DNA from: Corynebacterium hindlerae
GTDB lineage: Bacteria; Actinomycetota; Actinomycetes; Mycobacteriales; Mycobacteriaceae
DNA length: 64,000 nucleotides
Assembly: GCF_014117265.1 (NCBI RefSeq)
Contig: NZ_CP059833.1
Coordinates: 682,001-746,000 of the forward strand
Direction of reading: 5' to 3'
Shown: piece by piece, positions 16,621-24,818 of the stretch
Numbering within the stretch: position 1 is the stretch's first letter
Layout: every line of letters starts with the position of its first letter
The notes under the pieces: model-generated
The model's input: only the letters and a program-made list of their open reading frames with translations
What the model was told of the DNA's origin: nothing
Databases searched by the model: none
Program-made: the position numbers and the translations under genes

Positions 16621-17400
16621 CTACATCTTCCTAAGAGTCAGCGACTGTTCCGCGCGCCCCACCGGGCCGTGAATGTCATGCAGCGTTGATGCAGTCAGCC
16701 CGATGCCGTGGGCACCCCAAGACACCGCGGTATCCAGACCCGTCCACTCCCCCGCAGGCTGCCGGAACAAGTGGATGGTCAAATCCACATTCGGGAAGGC
16801 CCACTCTTTGGGCGACTGCCGCGGATTGATGCCGTTGGCCGGGTCAACACGATTGATAAACTCCGCGATTGCGATAGGGGTATCGCCGTCGACAAGCGTA
16901 TTTGGCGACGTCAGCCACGTCGCACCGCGCCCAGCACGCTTCTCGACGGCCTGTCGCGCCACCACCTGCGCAATGTAGCCACCGCCCCAGTCCTGACTAA
17001 ACGGCCGCTCCGGGCACTCCTCCGGCGCCGGCAAAGCCTCGTACTCTACGCCCGCCACATCAGCAGTATCAGACGGCATGAGGTACCAGGCGCGCGCGAT
17101 AATCACCGGCCGATCCCCAATCGTCGCCACCGCTTCAACCAGCTCAATCGTGCGACCAGGACGTTTTACCTCCACCTCGATGGAGACTTCCTGGAACGGC
17201 AACCGACCAAGAATATCGAAGGAAATCCGGCTCAGTTCGAGCTTCCCACCATCATGCTGAACGCGGTGTTGCTCAATCACATGCGTCATCAAACCCGCAA
17301 GCGACGCAAAATGGTAATCCTCCGTGGACCACGCACCTTCGGCATGGATCGTCGGGGCGTACGTGTCGCCGCTGATACGGGTGAAAAATGAGTTAGTCAT
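16621..17400 (-). CDS. Acyl-CoA thioesterase family protein (double hotdog)
   Basis: 259 residues. Hotdog motifs HFASLAGLMTHVIEQH and SRISFDILGRLPFQEVSIEVEVKRPGRTIELVEA are in the N-terminal half; a C-terminal half with WGAHGIGLTASTLHDIHGPVGRAEQSL resembles TesB-like/PaaI-like thioesterases. It should hydrolyse or bind an acyl-CoA. The ATG at 17400 has a perfect AGGAGG. It is the last gene of the long minus-strand catabolic run, 10 bases after the 3-hydroxybutyrate dehydrogenase gene, and probably removes or recycles dead-end acyl-CoAs; the substrate is unknown. Confidence 0.8.
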   Translation of the reverse strand: MTNSFFTRISGDTYAPTIHAEGAWSTEDYHFASLAGLMTHVIEQHRVQHDGGKLELSRISFDILGRLPFQEVSIEVEVKRPGRTIELVEAVATIGDRPVIIARAWYLMPSDTADVAGVEYEALPAPEECPERPFSQDWGGGYIAQVVARQAVEKRAGRGATWLTSPNTLVDGDTPIAIAEFINRVDPANGINPRQSPKEWAFPNVDLTIHLFRQPAGEWTGLDTAVSWGAHGIGLTASTLHDIHGPVGRAEQSLTLRKM

Positions 17401-17410
17401 AGGTTGCCTC

Positions 17411-18154
17411 CTAGTTAGCTGTCCAGCCGCCATCCATGGTGAAGGAACTACCCGTCACCATTTGAGCATTGTCAGAAACAAGCCATAACGCCATGTCTGC
17501 CACTTCTGCCGGATCGACGAGCCGTTTAATTGCAGCTTCTTTCAGCATAATGTCGCTGACCACCCGTTCTTCCGGAATCCCGTGAACTTTGGCCTGGTCC
17601 GCGATCTGTTTTTCAACTAGCGGAGTGCGGACATATCCGGGATTAATACAGTTAGATGTCACCCCATGTTCCGCGCCTTCCAGAGCAACAACCTTAGATA
17701 GCCCTTCTAGACCATGTTTTGCTGCAACGTATGCCGACTTAAACGGACTGGCTATTAGGCCATGCACGGATGAGATGTTGAGAATCCGACCGTAACCCCG
17801 CTCATACATTTTCGGCAACGCAGCCTTTATTAAGAGAAACGGAGACTCCAACATCAGTCTTTGAATCAGACGCCACTCGTCCACTGGAAAATCTTGAATG
17901 GGGTGCACCCGCTGAATACCTGCGCAGTTGACCAAAATATCGACGTCTAGCGAAATATTATCCAACGCGTCGGTGTCTGCCAGATCAATAACCCACGGTT
18001 CACCACTAATCTCAGCGGCTATGTCCTGGGTCGCCCTGCTGTCAAGATCGGCCACAATCACGTTGGCACCCACAGCTGCGAACCTACGTGAAATCGCAGC
18101 CCCGATTCCGGATGCACCACCAGTCACAAGTGCGGTTTTACCTGCTAGTTGCAT
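17411..18154 (-). CDS. bdhA: D-3-hydroxybutyrate dehydrogenase (SDR family)
   Basis: 247 residues. Classical short-chain dehydrogenase: NAD-binding TGGASGIG near residue 11, NCAG, catalytic Ser in NISSVHG and Tyr-x3-Lys in SAYVAAKHG, then NPGYVRTPLVEKQI. The C-terminal half (KEAAIKRLVDPAEVADMALWL) resembles bacterial 3-hydroxybutyrate dehydrogenases. It would oxidise D-3-hydroxybutyrate to acetoacetate with NAD+. An AAAGGAG site precedes the ATG. The GntP-type permease gene lies 19 bases upstream and ScoAB lies further upstream, so product activation is encoded in the same run. Base composition looks more AT-rich than in the acc-fadE genes. Confidence 0.87.
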   Translation of the reverse strand: MQLAGKTALVTGGASGIGAAISRRFAAVGANVIVADLDSRATQDIAAEISGEPWVIDLADTDALDNISLDVDILVNCAGIQRVHPIQDFPVDEWRLIQRLMLESPFLLIKAALPKMYERGYGRILNISSVHGLIASPFKSAYVAAKHGLEGLSKVVALEGAEHGVTSNCINPGYVRTPLVEKQIADQAKVHGIPEERVVSDIMLKEAAIKRLVDPAEVADMALWLVSDNAQMVTGSSFTMDGGWTAN

Positions 18155-18173
18155 TGTTTAAAACTCCTTTTCT

Positions 18174-19574
18174 CTAGAAAGAACCGGTGACCGACACCAG
18201 TGCGGTCAAGCTGAGCACGACGATAATAGGAATCGCCATAGTCACGACACCGATGTCTTTATACCCTTGCTTGTGATTGAGTCCACACACGATTAGCAGA
18301 GTCACAACAGCACCAGAGTGTGGCAGCGTATCCAATCCACCGGCTGCCATTGCTGTTAATCGGTGCATCAGCTCCAGGCTGGTGCCGTCTTCAACTGCCC
18401 GAGCTTTGAGCTGCTCACCTAGTGCGTTAAGAGCAATCGTCATGCCACCTGAGGAAGAACCAGTAATGCCCGCGGTGACCGATGTAGAGACGATCGAAGT
18501 CAGCAAAGAATTAAGGCCTAGGTTGAACACCCCATCACGGATAACGGCGAATGCAGCTACTGAAGCGACAACGGCGCCGTAACCCACCTCGGAAGCAGTA
18601 CTGAAAATTGGAAGCAAGGACTGCTTAGTTCCATCGTGGACAGCTTCCGCTACCGTGTCGAGGCGGTTGCGATTCAAGATAGCGAGCAACAAAATTGCCA
18701 GAACGATGCCGACCAAAACTGCCCACAGTCCAGCACGGGTTTCCAGTGCGATGCCACCATATTTCTTCTCGGAAAGATACTCCCAGTTCATCGCAGGGAA
18801 AATATACAGTGTACAGATGAAGTTGACTGCAACCACTGTGATGAGTGGCAGAAACGGAACTAGTTTTCCTTGGTCAGACACGGCCACACTGACGAACTTT
18901 TCTTGAACTGCCTCCGGGTTGTCTCCCGCAAGATAGAAACCTTCTCCTTTCGCAACCGACTGTTTTTTCCGAAACTCCAGCCAAGCCAAACCCAAACCGA
19001 AAATCCCCGCTGCGCCGAGCAAACCTACTCCGGGAGCTGCGTAAGGCCCCGTTCCGAAGAACTGGCCGGGAATGATGTTCTGAACTTGCGGTGACCCAGG
19101 AATCGCCGTCATGGTGAAGGTGAAGATACCCAGCGCAATAGTCCCGGGAATAAGGCGTCGCGGAATATCTGCTTGCTTGAACATTTCTCTCGCGATTGGG
19201 AAAACCACGAATGCTACGACGAACAAACTAATGCCACCGTAGGTCATAAGCGCCGAAGTAATCACTGTCGCGGCGATAGCGCTACGCTTGCCAACCAAGC
19301 CCGTCACCGTTTGTGCAATGCTGCACGCGTAGCCCGTGGCGGTCATTGTCACACCAAAAATTGCGCCAACCAGGAAGATTGGGAAATAGCTCTTGACGAA
19401 GTTTGCCATCGCCGGCATAAAGATCTCCGTATAAGCCGCGAGGATCGGTTCCCGCGAAAATAGGAGGCAAACAATTGCTGCAATGGGGCCAGCCAAAATA
19501 ACTGGCATTCCCCGGTATGCAAGCACAATAAGAAGTGCAAGCGATACGATGATTCCGATAATGGATAGCGCCAT
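18174..19574 (-). CDS. GntP-family permease, probably for 3-hydroxybutyrate or a related short-chain acid
   Basis: 466 residues with about 12 membrane segments and GntP hallmarks: an N-terminal SIIGIIVSLALLIVLAYRG helix, ITSALMTYGGISLFVVAFVVFPIA, and a C-terminal GSSSGGMTIALNAL plus LDTLPHSGAVVTLL block. GntP members carry gluconate and other hydroxy or keto acids. The link to bdhA and an enoyl-CoA hydratase gene favours 3-hydroxybutyrate or acetoacetate uptake; that is inference from context. It lies 23 bases after the hydratase gene and 19 bases before bdhA. The local base composition is lower in GC than the flanking conserved operon. Confidence 0.88.
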   Translation of the reverse strand: MALSIIGIIVSLALLIVLAYRGMPVILAGPIAAIVCLLFSREPILAAYTEIFMPAMANFVKSYFPIFLVGAIFGVTMTATGYACSIAQTVTGLVGKRSAIAATVITSALMTYGGISLFVVAFVVFPIAREMFKQADIPRRLIPGTIALGIFTFTMTAIPGSPQVQNIIPGQFFGTGPYAAPGVGLLGAAGIFGLGLAWLEFRKKQSVAKGEGFYLAGDNPEAVQEKFVSVAVSDQGKLVPFLPLITVVAVNFICTLYIFPAMNWEYLSEKKYGGIALETRAGLWAVLVGIVLAILLLAILNRNRLDTVAEAVHDGTKQSLLPIFSTASEVGYGAVVASVAAFAVIRDGVFNLGLNSLLTSIVSTSVTAGITGSSSGGMTIALNALGEQLKARAVEDGTSLELMHRLTAMAAGGLDTLPHSGAVVTLLIVCGLNHKQGYKDIGVVTMAIPIIVVLSLTALVSVTGSF

Positions 19575-19597
19575 AATGACTCACCCCTTCTAGCTCG

Positions 19598-20365
19598 TTA
19601 TTTGTTTGTAAATTTCGGCACTCGCTTTTGTTGAAACGCCCGCATTCCTTCTTTTTGATCAGTTGTGGCGAAGAGTGAATGGAAACTGCGACGTTCAAAA
19701 AGCAGCCCCTGCGAGAGAGTTGATTCGAAACTCGCGTTGATCGCTTCTTTCGCCATCAGAGCAGCCGAGAGTGGCATTTCTGCAATCTTTTTTGCTAACT
19801 CAAGTGCCTCTGCTTCCAGCTGTTCATCTGGTACTACGCGGGAAACGAGGTCTGCTTGCTCCGCTTCTTTCGCGGTTAGCAGTCTCCCACTAAGACACAT
19901 ATCCATCGCCTTATATTTCCCGATCGCCCGCGTGAGCCGTTGTGTGCCACCCATTCCAGGAATAATTCCCAACTTGATTTCAGGCTGCCCAAACCGGGCA
20001 GACTCTCCCGCAACAATGATGTCGCAGGCAAGAGCGAGCTCGCATCCACCACCGAGGGCATACCCTCGCACGGCCGCGATCATAGGTTTTCTCACTTGCA
20101 GCACCTGCTGCCCAAACTGAAAGAGATCCTCTGAAAAAGCTTCGACTGACGTTTTCTCTGCCATTTCGCTAATGTCTCCGCCAGCGGAAAAAGCTTGTGG
20201 ATGCCCTTGAATCAGAATCGTTCCGATTTTCGGTTCTTGATCAAACTCCTCGCACGCACGAAGAATCTCCCTTAGCGTTTCTTGATCTAGGCAATTTAAG
20301 CTCTCTGGGTCATTGAGCTGTATAACCCCTACCCGCCCTTTACTGGAAAGTAGTATTTTCGACAT
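19598..20365 (-). CDS. Enoyl-CoA hydratase/isomerase
   Basis: 255 residues, crotonase fold. The oxyanion-hole segments are QAFSAGGDISEM and AAVRGYALGGGCELALACD. The segment FGQPEIKLGIIPGMGGTQRLTRAIG carries the two positions (E/G of PEIKLGIIPG-GG) used as acid/base in 2-enoyl-CoA hydratases. It could hydrate crotonyl-CoA or methylglutaconyl-CoA. Start: ATG at 20365, with AGGGAG eight bases upstream. An 89-base gap with a hairpin separates it from scoB, and composition shifts here, which marks the boundary between the conserved leucine-type operon and the downstream hydroxybutyrate module. Confidence 0.92.
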   Translation of the reverse strand: MSKILLSSKGRVGVIQLNDPESLNCLDQETLREILRACEEFDQEPKIGTILIQGHPQAFSAGGDISEMAEKTSVEAFSEDLFQFGQQVLQVRKPMIAAVRGYALGGGCELALACDIIVAGESARFGQPEIKLGIIPGMGGTQRLTRAIGKYKAMDMCLSGRLLTAKEAEQADLVSRVVPDEQLEAEALELAKKIAEMPLSAALMAKEAINASFESTLSQGLLFERRSFHSLFATTDQKEGMRAFQQKRVPKFTNK

Positions 20366-20393
20366 TCTTTTCACTCCCTTTTGTTAGTAAAAA

Positions 20394-20432
20394 CAGCCAG
20401 CATCGCATTTCAATTCATGCTGTTGCTGGCTG
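20394..20432. terminator. Hairpin between scoB and the enoyl-CoA hydratase gene
   Basis: CAGCCAGCA (20394-20402) pairs with TGCTGGCTG (20424-20432). No clear T-run follows in the minus direction, so it is more likely an attenuator or processing structure than a full terminator. It sits at the compositional boundary within the operon. Confidence 0.5.
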
Positions 20433-20454
20433 CTTCTCTGATCTGGAGACCTCC

Positions 20455-21108
20455 TCACACCGGGTTAGAATCTTCAAGCTCGACGATGTACGCGGCTTCG
20501 GTGTTCTTTTCGATGTCCATGAGGGTGACATCTGGGGCGAGGCGACGGAGGACGAGGTGGTCGTCGGCGACGTCGAAGAGTCCGAGGTCAGTGATGATGC
20601 GCTGTACAACCCGGACGCCCGTGAGCGGGAGGGAGCATTCGCGCACGAGTTTCGGGGTGCCGCTCTTGGAGACATGCTCCGTGATGACGACAACTCGTGG
20701 GGTTCCCGCGACGAGGTCCATGGCGCCGCCCATGCCTTTGACCATTTTTCCTGGGATCATCCAGTTGGCCAGGTCTCCATTCTGGGATACTTCCATTGCT
20801 CCCAGGACGGCCATTTTCACTTTGCCACCGCGGATCATCCCAAAGCTGGTTGCAGAATCAAATGTTGCCGCGCCCGGGATCAGGGTGACAGTTTGTTTCC
20901 CGGCATTGATAATGTCGGCGTCCTCTTCCCCCTCAAAAGGGAATGGTCCCATACCGAGGATGCCGTTTTCGCTCTGCAACACCACTTTCACCCCCGGTGG
21001 CAGATGGTTGGCAACCATCGTGGGGATACCGATCCCGAGGTTGACGTAGTCGCCGTCGTTAAGTTCGCTGGCGGCTAAAGCCGCCATTTCGTCTCGTGTC
21101 CACGGCAT
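20455..21108 (-). CDS. scoB: 3-oxoacid CoA-transferase subunit B
   Basis: 217 residues. It contains the catalytic-Glu motif SENGILGMGPFP, plus NDGDYVNLGIGIPTMVANHLPPGV and MVKGMGGAMDLVAGTPRVVVITEHVSKSG. With ScoA it moves CoA from succinyl-CoA to acetoacetate (SCOT activity), the last activating step for acetoacetate arising from leucine breakdown or from 3-hydroxybutyrate. The start overlaps the scoA stop (TAATG). Confidence 0.95.
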   Translation of the reverse strand: MPWTRDEMAALAASELNDGDYVNLGIGIPTMVANHLPPGVKVVLQSENGILGMGPFPFEGEEDADIINAGKQTVTLIPGAATFDSATSFGMIRGGKVKMAVLGAMEVSQNGDLANWMIPGKMVKGMGGAMDLVAGTPRVVVITEHVSKSGTPKLVRECSLPLTGVRVVQRIITDLGLFDVADDHLVLRRLAPDVTLMDIEKNTEAAYIVELEDSNPV

Positions 21109-21803
21109 TATCGGCTCCTCACTGTTCGTTGTTCGATCTGTTTCTCCAGGTCGGTGGTAACCAAGTAGTCGATGTGGACGCCTGGGGTGTGGATGTGGTC
21201 GGGGTCGATTTCACCGACAGATAGTAGCTGCTCCACCTCTGCGATGGAGACCACGCCAGATTCAGCGCACAGCGGATTGAAGTTGCGGGCCGTGCGCCGG
21301 TAGATCAGGTTTCCGGCCTCGTCGCCTTGGTAGGCGTGGACGAGGGCGACGTCGGCAACGATGCCTCGCTCCATCACGTACTCCCGGCCGTCAAAAGTCG
21401 CGGTCGGCTTGCCTTCCGCAACCAGCGTGCCGACGCCCGTGGCTGTGTAAAACGCCGGAATACCTGCGCCCCCTGCTCTAAGTCGCTCAGCGAGCGTGCC
21501 CTGCGGGTTGAATTCCACCTCCAGTTCGCCGGCCAGGAATTGACGTGCGAACTCTTTGTTCTCCCCCACGTAGGAGGAAAGCACCTTGCGGACTTGGTTG
21601 TTTTCCAGCAGGAGGCCGAGGCCCTTGCCATCGACACCCATGTTGTTGGACACCACGGTGAGATCGCGCCGTCCTACGTCACGCAGTGCTTCGATGAGGA
21701 GGAAGGGGACGCCACAGAGGCCAAAGCCCCCGACGGCGATGGTCATGCCGTCTTTGACCAGCTCCCCGACGAGGTCGCGGACGGAGGAACGAATTTTATC
21801 CAT
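21108..21803 (-). CDS. scoA: 3-oxoacid CoA-transferase subunit A
   Basis: 231 residues with the alpha-subunit motifs DGMTIAVGGFGLCGVPFLLI, VSNNMGVDGKGLGLLLENNQV, and AEGKPTATFDGREYVMERGIVADVALV. The ATG at 21803 overlaps the stop of the acyl-CoA synthetase gene (TAATG); the open frame further upstream is the antisense or out-of-frame tail of that gene. Equivalent to Rv2504c. Confidence 0.95.
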   Translation of the reverse strand: MDKIRSSVRDLVGELVKDGMTIAVGGFGLCGVPFLLIEALRDVGRRDLTVVSNNMGVDGKGLGLLLENNQVRKVLSSYVGENKEFARQFLAGELEVEFNPQGTLAERLRAGGAGIPAFYTATGVGTLVAEGKPTATFDGREYVMERGIVADVALVHAYQGDEAGNLIYRRTARNFNPLCAESGVVSIAEVEQLLSVGEIDPDHIHTPGVHIDYLVTTDLEKQIEQRTVRSR

Positions 21804-23497
21804 TAGACCCACCCCAATACACGTGGCGCCATCTCGCGCAGCTCGACTTTGCGGACTTTGCCGGACACGGTCATCGGATAGGAATCGACGATGTGGACGT
21901 ATTTCGGGATCTTGTGGCGAGAGAGCTTGCCTTGTGCAAATTCGGCAACGTCTGAAACGGTGAGGTCTTCTACCCCGTCGCGCAGGATGATCCACGCCAT
22001 GATCTCTTCGCCGTACTTGTCGTCTGGGACACCGATGACCTGCGCTTCAACCACATCTGGGTGGGTGAAGAGGAATTCTTCGATCTCACGAGGGTAGATG
22101 TTTTCGCCACCGCGGATCAGCATATCCTTGAGCCGGCCGGTCACCATCAGGTAGCCGTCCTCGTCAAGGGTGCCGAGGTCACCCGAGCGCATCCAGCCAT
22201 CGTCACTGATTGCCTCTGCGGTTTTTTCTGGGTGCTCCCAGTAGCCTTGCATCACGGAATAGCCGCGGACGTAGATTTCGCCCTGGGTGCCGACGGGGAC
22301 GGTCTCACCAGTTTTTTCATCCACGAGCTTGCATTCGATGTGTGGCATGATCTGCCCCACCGTGTTCACACGCTTTTCCAGCGGCGCGTCCGAGCGCGTC
22401 TGGAAGGACACCGGAGAGGTTTCGGTCATGCCGTAGCAGATAGAGATTTCCTGCATGTTGAACTTGTCCATGACTTCGCGCATAGTCTTGGACGGGCAGG
22501 AGGTGCCGGACATGATGCCGGTGCGCAGGGTACCCAGGCCATATGGGGAGCCGTATTCTTCATGGTCGTGGGCCTCATCGAGTTCCTTGATGAACATCGT
22601 CGGCACACCATACAGCGAGGTTGCCTTCGCAGCCTGCACCGCCATGAGGGTTTCGCGTGGCTTGAACGAGGGGGCCGGCACGATGAGGCATCCGCCGTGG
22701 CTGAAGATCCCAATGGTGGCCATGACCATGCCGAAGCAGTGGAAGAACGGCACGGGCGCACACACGCGGTCCTCTTCGGTGTAGTTCAGCATCTCACCGA
22801 CGAAAAAGCCATTATTCAAGATGTTGCGGTGAGACAGGGTGGCGCCTTTGGGAAAGCCCGTGGTGCCCGAGGTGAACTGGATGTTGATCGGGTCGGTGTT
22901 CTTGACCTCAGCAACGTATTCGGACAGGTCATCGATCTCGCCGTGCATCGCGTCGTACCAGTCGGAGGACCCGAAGTAGATCACTTCTTGAAGTTTGGAT
23001 CCGCGCTGCTTGCGAGCTTCGTTGAGCATGGTGCGGTACTCGGAGTCCTTGAAGCGACGCGCCGCGAACACCAGTTTCACGCCTGCTTTTTCCAGCACGT
23101 AGTTGAGTTCAGATTGGCGGTAGGCCGGGTTGATGTTGACAAGCACCAGGCCGAGATGGTGGCACGTCCACTGCACCACCAGCCATTCCCAGCGGTTGGT
23201 CGACCAGATGCCGACGCGATCGCCTTTGCGGTAGCCGGCGCGAATTAGGGCGCTGGCCAGGCGGAGTACGCGGTTGTAGAAGCGTTCGTAGGTAAACGAT
23301 ACGTCTGCGTAAACGTCGACGATGCAGTCGCGGGACGGGTATTTTTCCACCATCTGACGCAGAATCTGGCCGAGGGTTTCTTCGCGTAGTGGGGCTGCAC
23401 CTTGGTCGACGCCTGCCCCGATCACGTGGGACATGAGCTGGCCGTTATCATCCACGACGATGGATCCGTAAGAAGTTGACTGAGTCTTGAGGGTCAT
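21803..23497 (-). CDS. fadD35: AMP-binding acyl-CoA synthetase (FadD35-like)
   Basis: 564 residues. ANL-superfamily ligase: P-loop QFTSGTTGFPKGATLSHRN, CYGMTETSPVS, the ATP/AMP-binding RSGDLGTLDEDGYLMVTGRLKDMLIRGGENIYPREIE and the C-terminal catalytic Lys region VSGKVRKVELRE. It activates a carboxylic acid (isovalerate, a keto acid or another short branched acid) to its CoA ester. It corresponds in position to Rv2505c (fadD35), but here it lies between citE and scoA instead of at the operon's start. It follows citE by five bases. Confidence 0.93.
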   Translation of the reverse strand: MTLKTQSTSYGSIVVDDNGQLMSHVIGAGVDQGAAPLREETLGQILRQMVEKYPSRDCIVDVYADVSFTYERFYNRVLRLASALIRAGYRKGDRVGIWSTNRWEWLVVQWTCHHLGLVLVNINPAYRQSELNYVLEKAGVKLVFAARRFKDSEYRTMLNEARKQRGSKLQEVIYFGSSDWYDAMHGEIDDLSEYVAEVKNTDPINIQFTSGTTGFPKGATLSHRNILNNGFFVGEMLNYTEEDRVCAPVPFFHCFGMVMATIGIFSHGGCLIVPAPSFKPRETLMAVQAAKATSLYGVPTMFIKELDEAHDHEEYGSPYGLGTLRTGIMSGTSCPSKTMREVMDKFNMQEISICYGMTETSPVSFQTRSDAPLEKRVNTVGQIMPHIECKLVDEKTGETVPVGTQGEIYVRGYSVMQGYWEHPEKTAEAISDDGWMRSGDLGTLDEDGYLMVTGRLKDMLIRGGENIYPREIEEFLFTHPDVVEAQVIGVPDDKYGEEIMAWIILRDGVEDLTVSDVAEFAQGKLSRHKIPKYVHIVDSYPMTVSGKVRKVELREMAPRVLGWV

Positions 23498-23502
23498 GGT
23501 GG

Positions 23503-24333
23503 TTAACTTTCTGCGTGTGCTCGGCTAAGGATTGCTTGTGCTTGTCGGAACAGGGGTTCGTCGACCATCTGTCCTTCGAATCGGAACGCGCCGCGGTGCT
23601 GCTGGGCTTCCTTAAGCAGGCGGGTCGCCCAATCGAGTTGTTCTGGGGTGGGCTGGTAGGCAGCCCGGATCGCGTCGACCTGGGAGGGGTGGATACACAC
23701 GGTGGCGGCGTAGCCAAGCGCCGCTGCGTCCTCAGCTTCGGTAGAAAGGCCCTCGGTGTTGGGGATGTCGACGAAAACGGAGTCGAGGGCGGCCTTACCG
23801 AATGCGGCGGCGGCGAGTTGGACGCGCGCACGGGCATGCTTTGCGACGTCCCGGTAGCTGCCATCCTTGTGCCGCGAGGCGGTACCGGAAAGGCCAGCTA
23901 CCAGGTCTTCTGCTCCCCAGAACATCGCCACTACCCCATTGGTGGCGGCAACTTCATCGGCTCGCAGGACCCCGAGTGGGGTTTCAATGAGGGCGATGAT
24001 GTGGGCGTCGGCAAGCACGGCGCTGACGGCCTGGATGTCCTGCGCACCTTCCGCCTTTGACACCATCACCTGGCGGAAGTTTGTTTTTGACACGCAGGCG
24101 AGGTCGAGGGCGCCGTCGGTGCTGCTCGGCGGGTTGATGCGCACGATCACCCGAGAAGGGTCGAGCTCGCAGGATTCGATGGCCCGGCGCGCCTCCTCGC
24201 GGTTATGCGGCTGGCAGCCGTCTTCGAGGTCGAGAATGACCATGTCAGCGCGATCAATTGCTTTGGCGAATCTGTCGGGGCGGTCAGCCGGGGTGAAGAG
24301 AATGGCAGGGCCGGCGGGGGTCCAGGTACTCAT
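23503..24333 (-). CDS. CitE-like beta-hydroxyacyl-CoA lyase
   Basis: 276 residues of the HpcH/HpaI aldolase/CitE family: AILFTPADRPDRFAKAI, the metal/CoA-binding DMVILDLEDGCQPHNREEARR, IALIETPLGVLRADEVAA and MFWGAEDLVAGLSG. In M. tuberculosis the equivalent Rv2498c cleaves (R)-3-hydroxy-3-methylglutaryl-CoA in leucine breakdown and citramalyl-CoA in itaconate breakdown; I infer the same role from synteny. The start overlaps the MaoC gene stop by four bases. A second CitE-type gene lies at 30392-31231. Confidence 0.92.
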   Translation of the reverse strand: MSTWTPAGPAILFTPADRPDRFAKAIDRADMVILDLEDGCQPHNREEARRAIESCELDPSRVIVRINPPSSTDGALDLACVSKTNFRQVMVSKAEGAQDIQAVSAVLADAHIIALIETPLGVLRADEVAATNGVVAMFWGAEDLVAGLSGTASRHKDGSYRDVAKHARARVQLAAAAFGKAALDSVFVDIPNTEGLSTEAEDAAALGYAATVCIHPSQVDAIRAAYQPTPEQLDWATRLLKEAQQHRGAFRFEGQMVDEPLFRQAQAILSRAHAES

Positions 24334-24818
24334 GACTTACCCTCCGGATCGCACTGGACCAAGGTTTTTCTAACTGCCTTACAGACGATATCGCCGTGTT
24401 GGTTCCGCCCGATGTGCTCGAGTTCCACGATGCCTTGGCCGGGGCGGGACTTGGATAGTCGCTTGGCAGTGCACACCGTTTCGGCATAGAGGGTGTCGCC
24501 GTGGAACATCGGCTTCGGGAAGGAGATTTCCTCGAACCCGAGGTTGGCGACGATGGTGCCGAGGGTGAGTTGTCCCACGGACAGGCCCACCACGGTCGAG
24601 AGTGTCCACATGGAGTTCACCAGGCGCTCACCACCGAATCCTGGTTGTTGGGAGGACCAGTGTGCGTCGAGATGCAGTGGCTGCGTGTTCATGGTGAGGG
24701 TAGTGAACACCACGTCATCGGCTTCCGTGACGGTGCGGCCCGGGCGGTGCAGGTAGCGGGCGCCTTTCTCGTATTCTTCGAACCACAGTCCGCGCTGAAC
24801 GATATCGGCCATGGTCAC
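24330..24818 (-). CDS. MaoC-type (R)-specific enoyl-CoA hydratase
   Basis: 162 residues, hotdog fold. The motif VTEADDVVFTTLTMNTQPLHLD carries the Asp and His hydratase pair, followed by GERLVNSMWTLSTVVGLSV. Equivalent to Rv2499c, which hydrates 3-methylglutaconyl-CoA (leucine) and itaconyl-CoA to the (R)-hydroxy products cleaved by the adjacent CitE-like lyase. The GTG start overlaps the acyl-CoA dehydrogenase stop (GTGA); an ATG six bases later is an alternative start. Confidence 0.9.
   Translation of the reverse strand: MTMADIVQRGLWFEEYEKGARYLHRPGRTVTEADDVVFTTLTMNTQPLHLDAHWSSQQPGFGGERLVNSMWTLSTVVGLSVGQLTLGTIVANLGFEEISFPKPMFHGDTLYAETVCTAKRLSKSRPGQGIVELEHIGRNQHGDIVCKAVRKTLVQCDPEGKS

Noticed and set aside
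22061..23248. A 395-codon open frame opposite the acyl-CoA synthetase gene
   Set aside because: High-GC codon bias produces long antisense frames; the minus-strand gene has complete ANL motifs.
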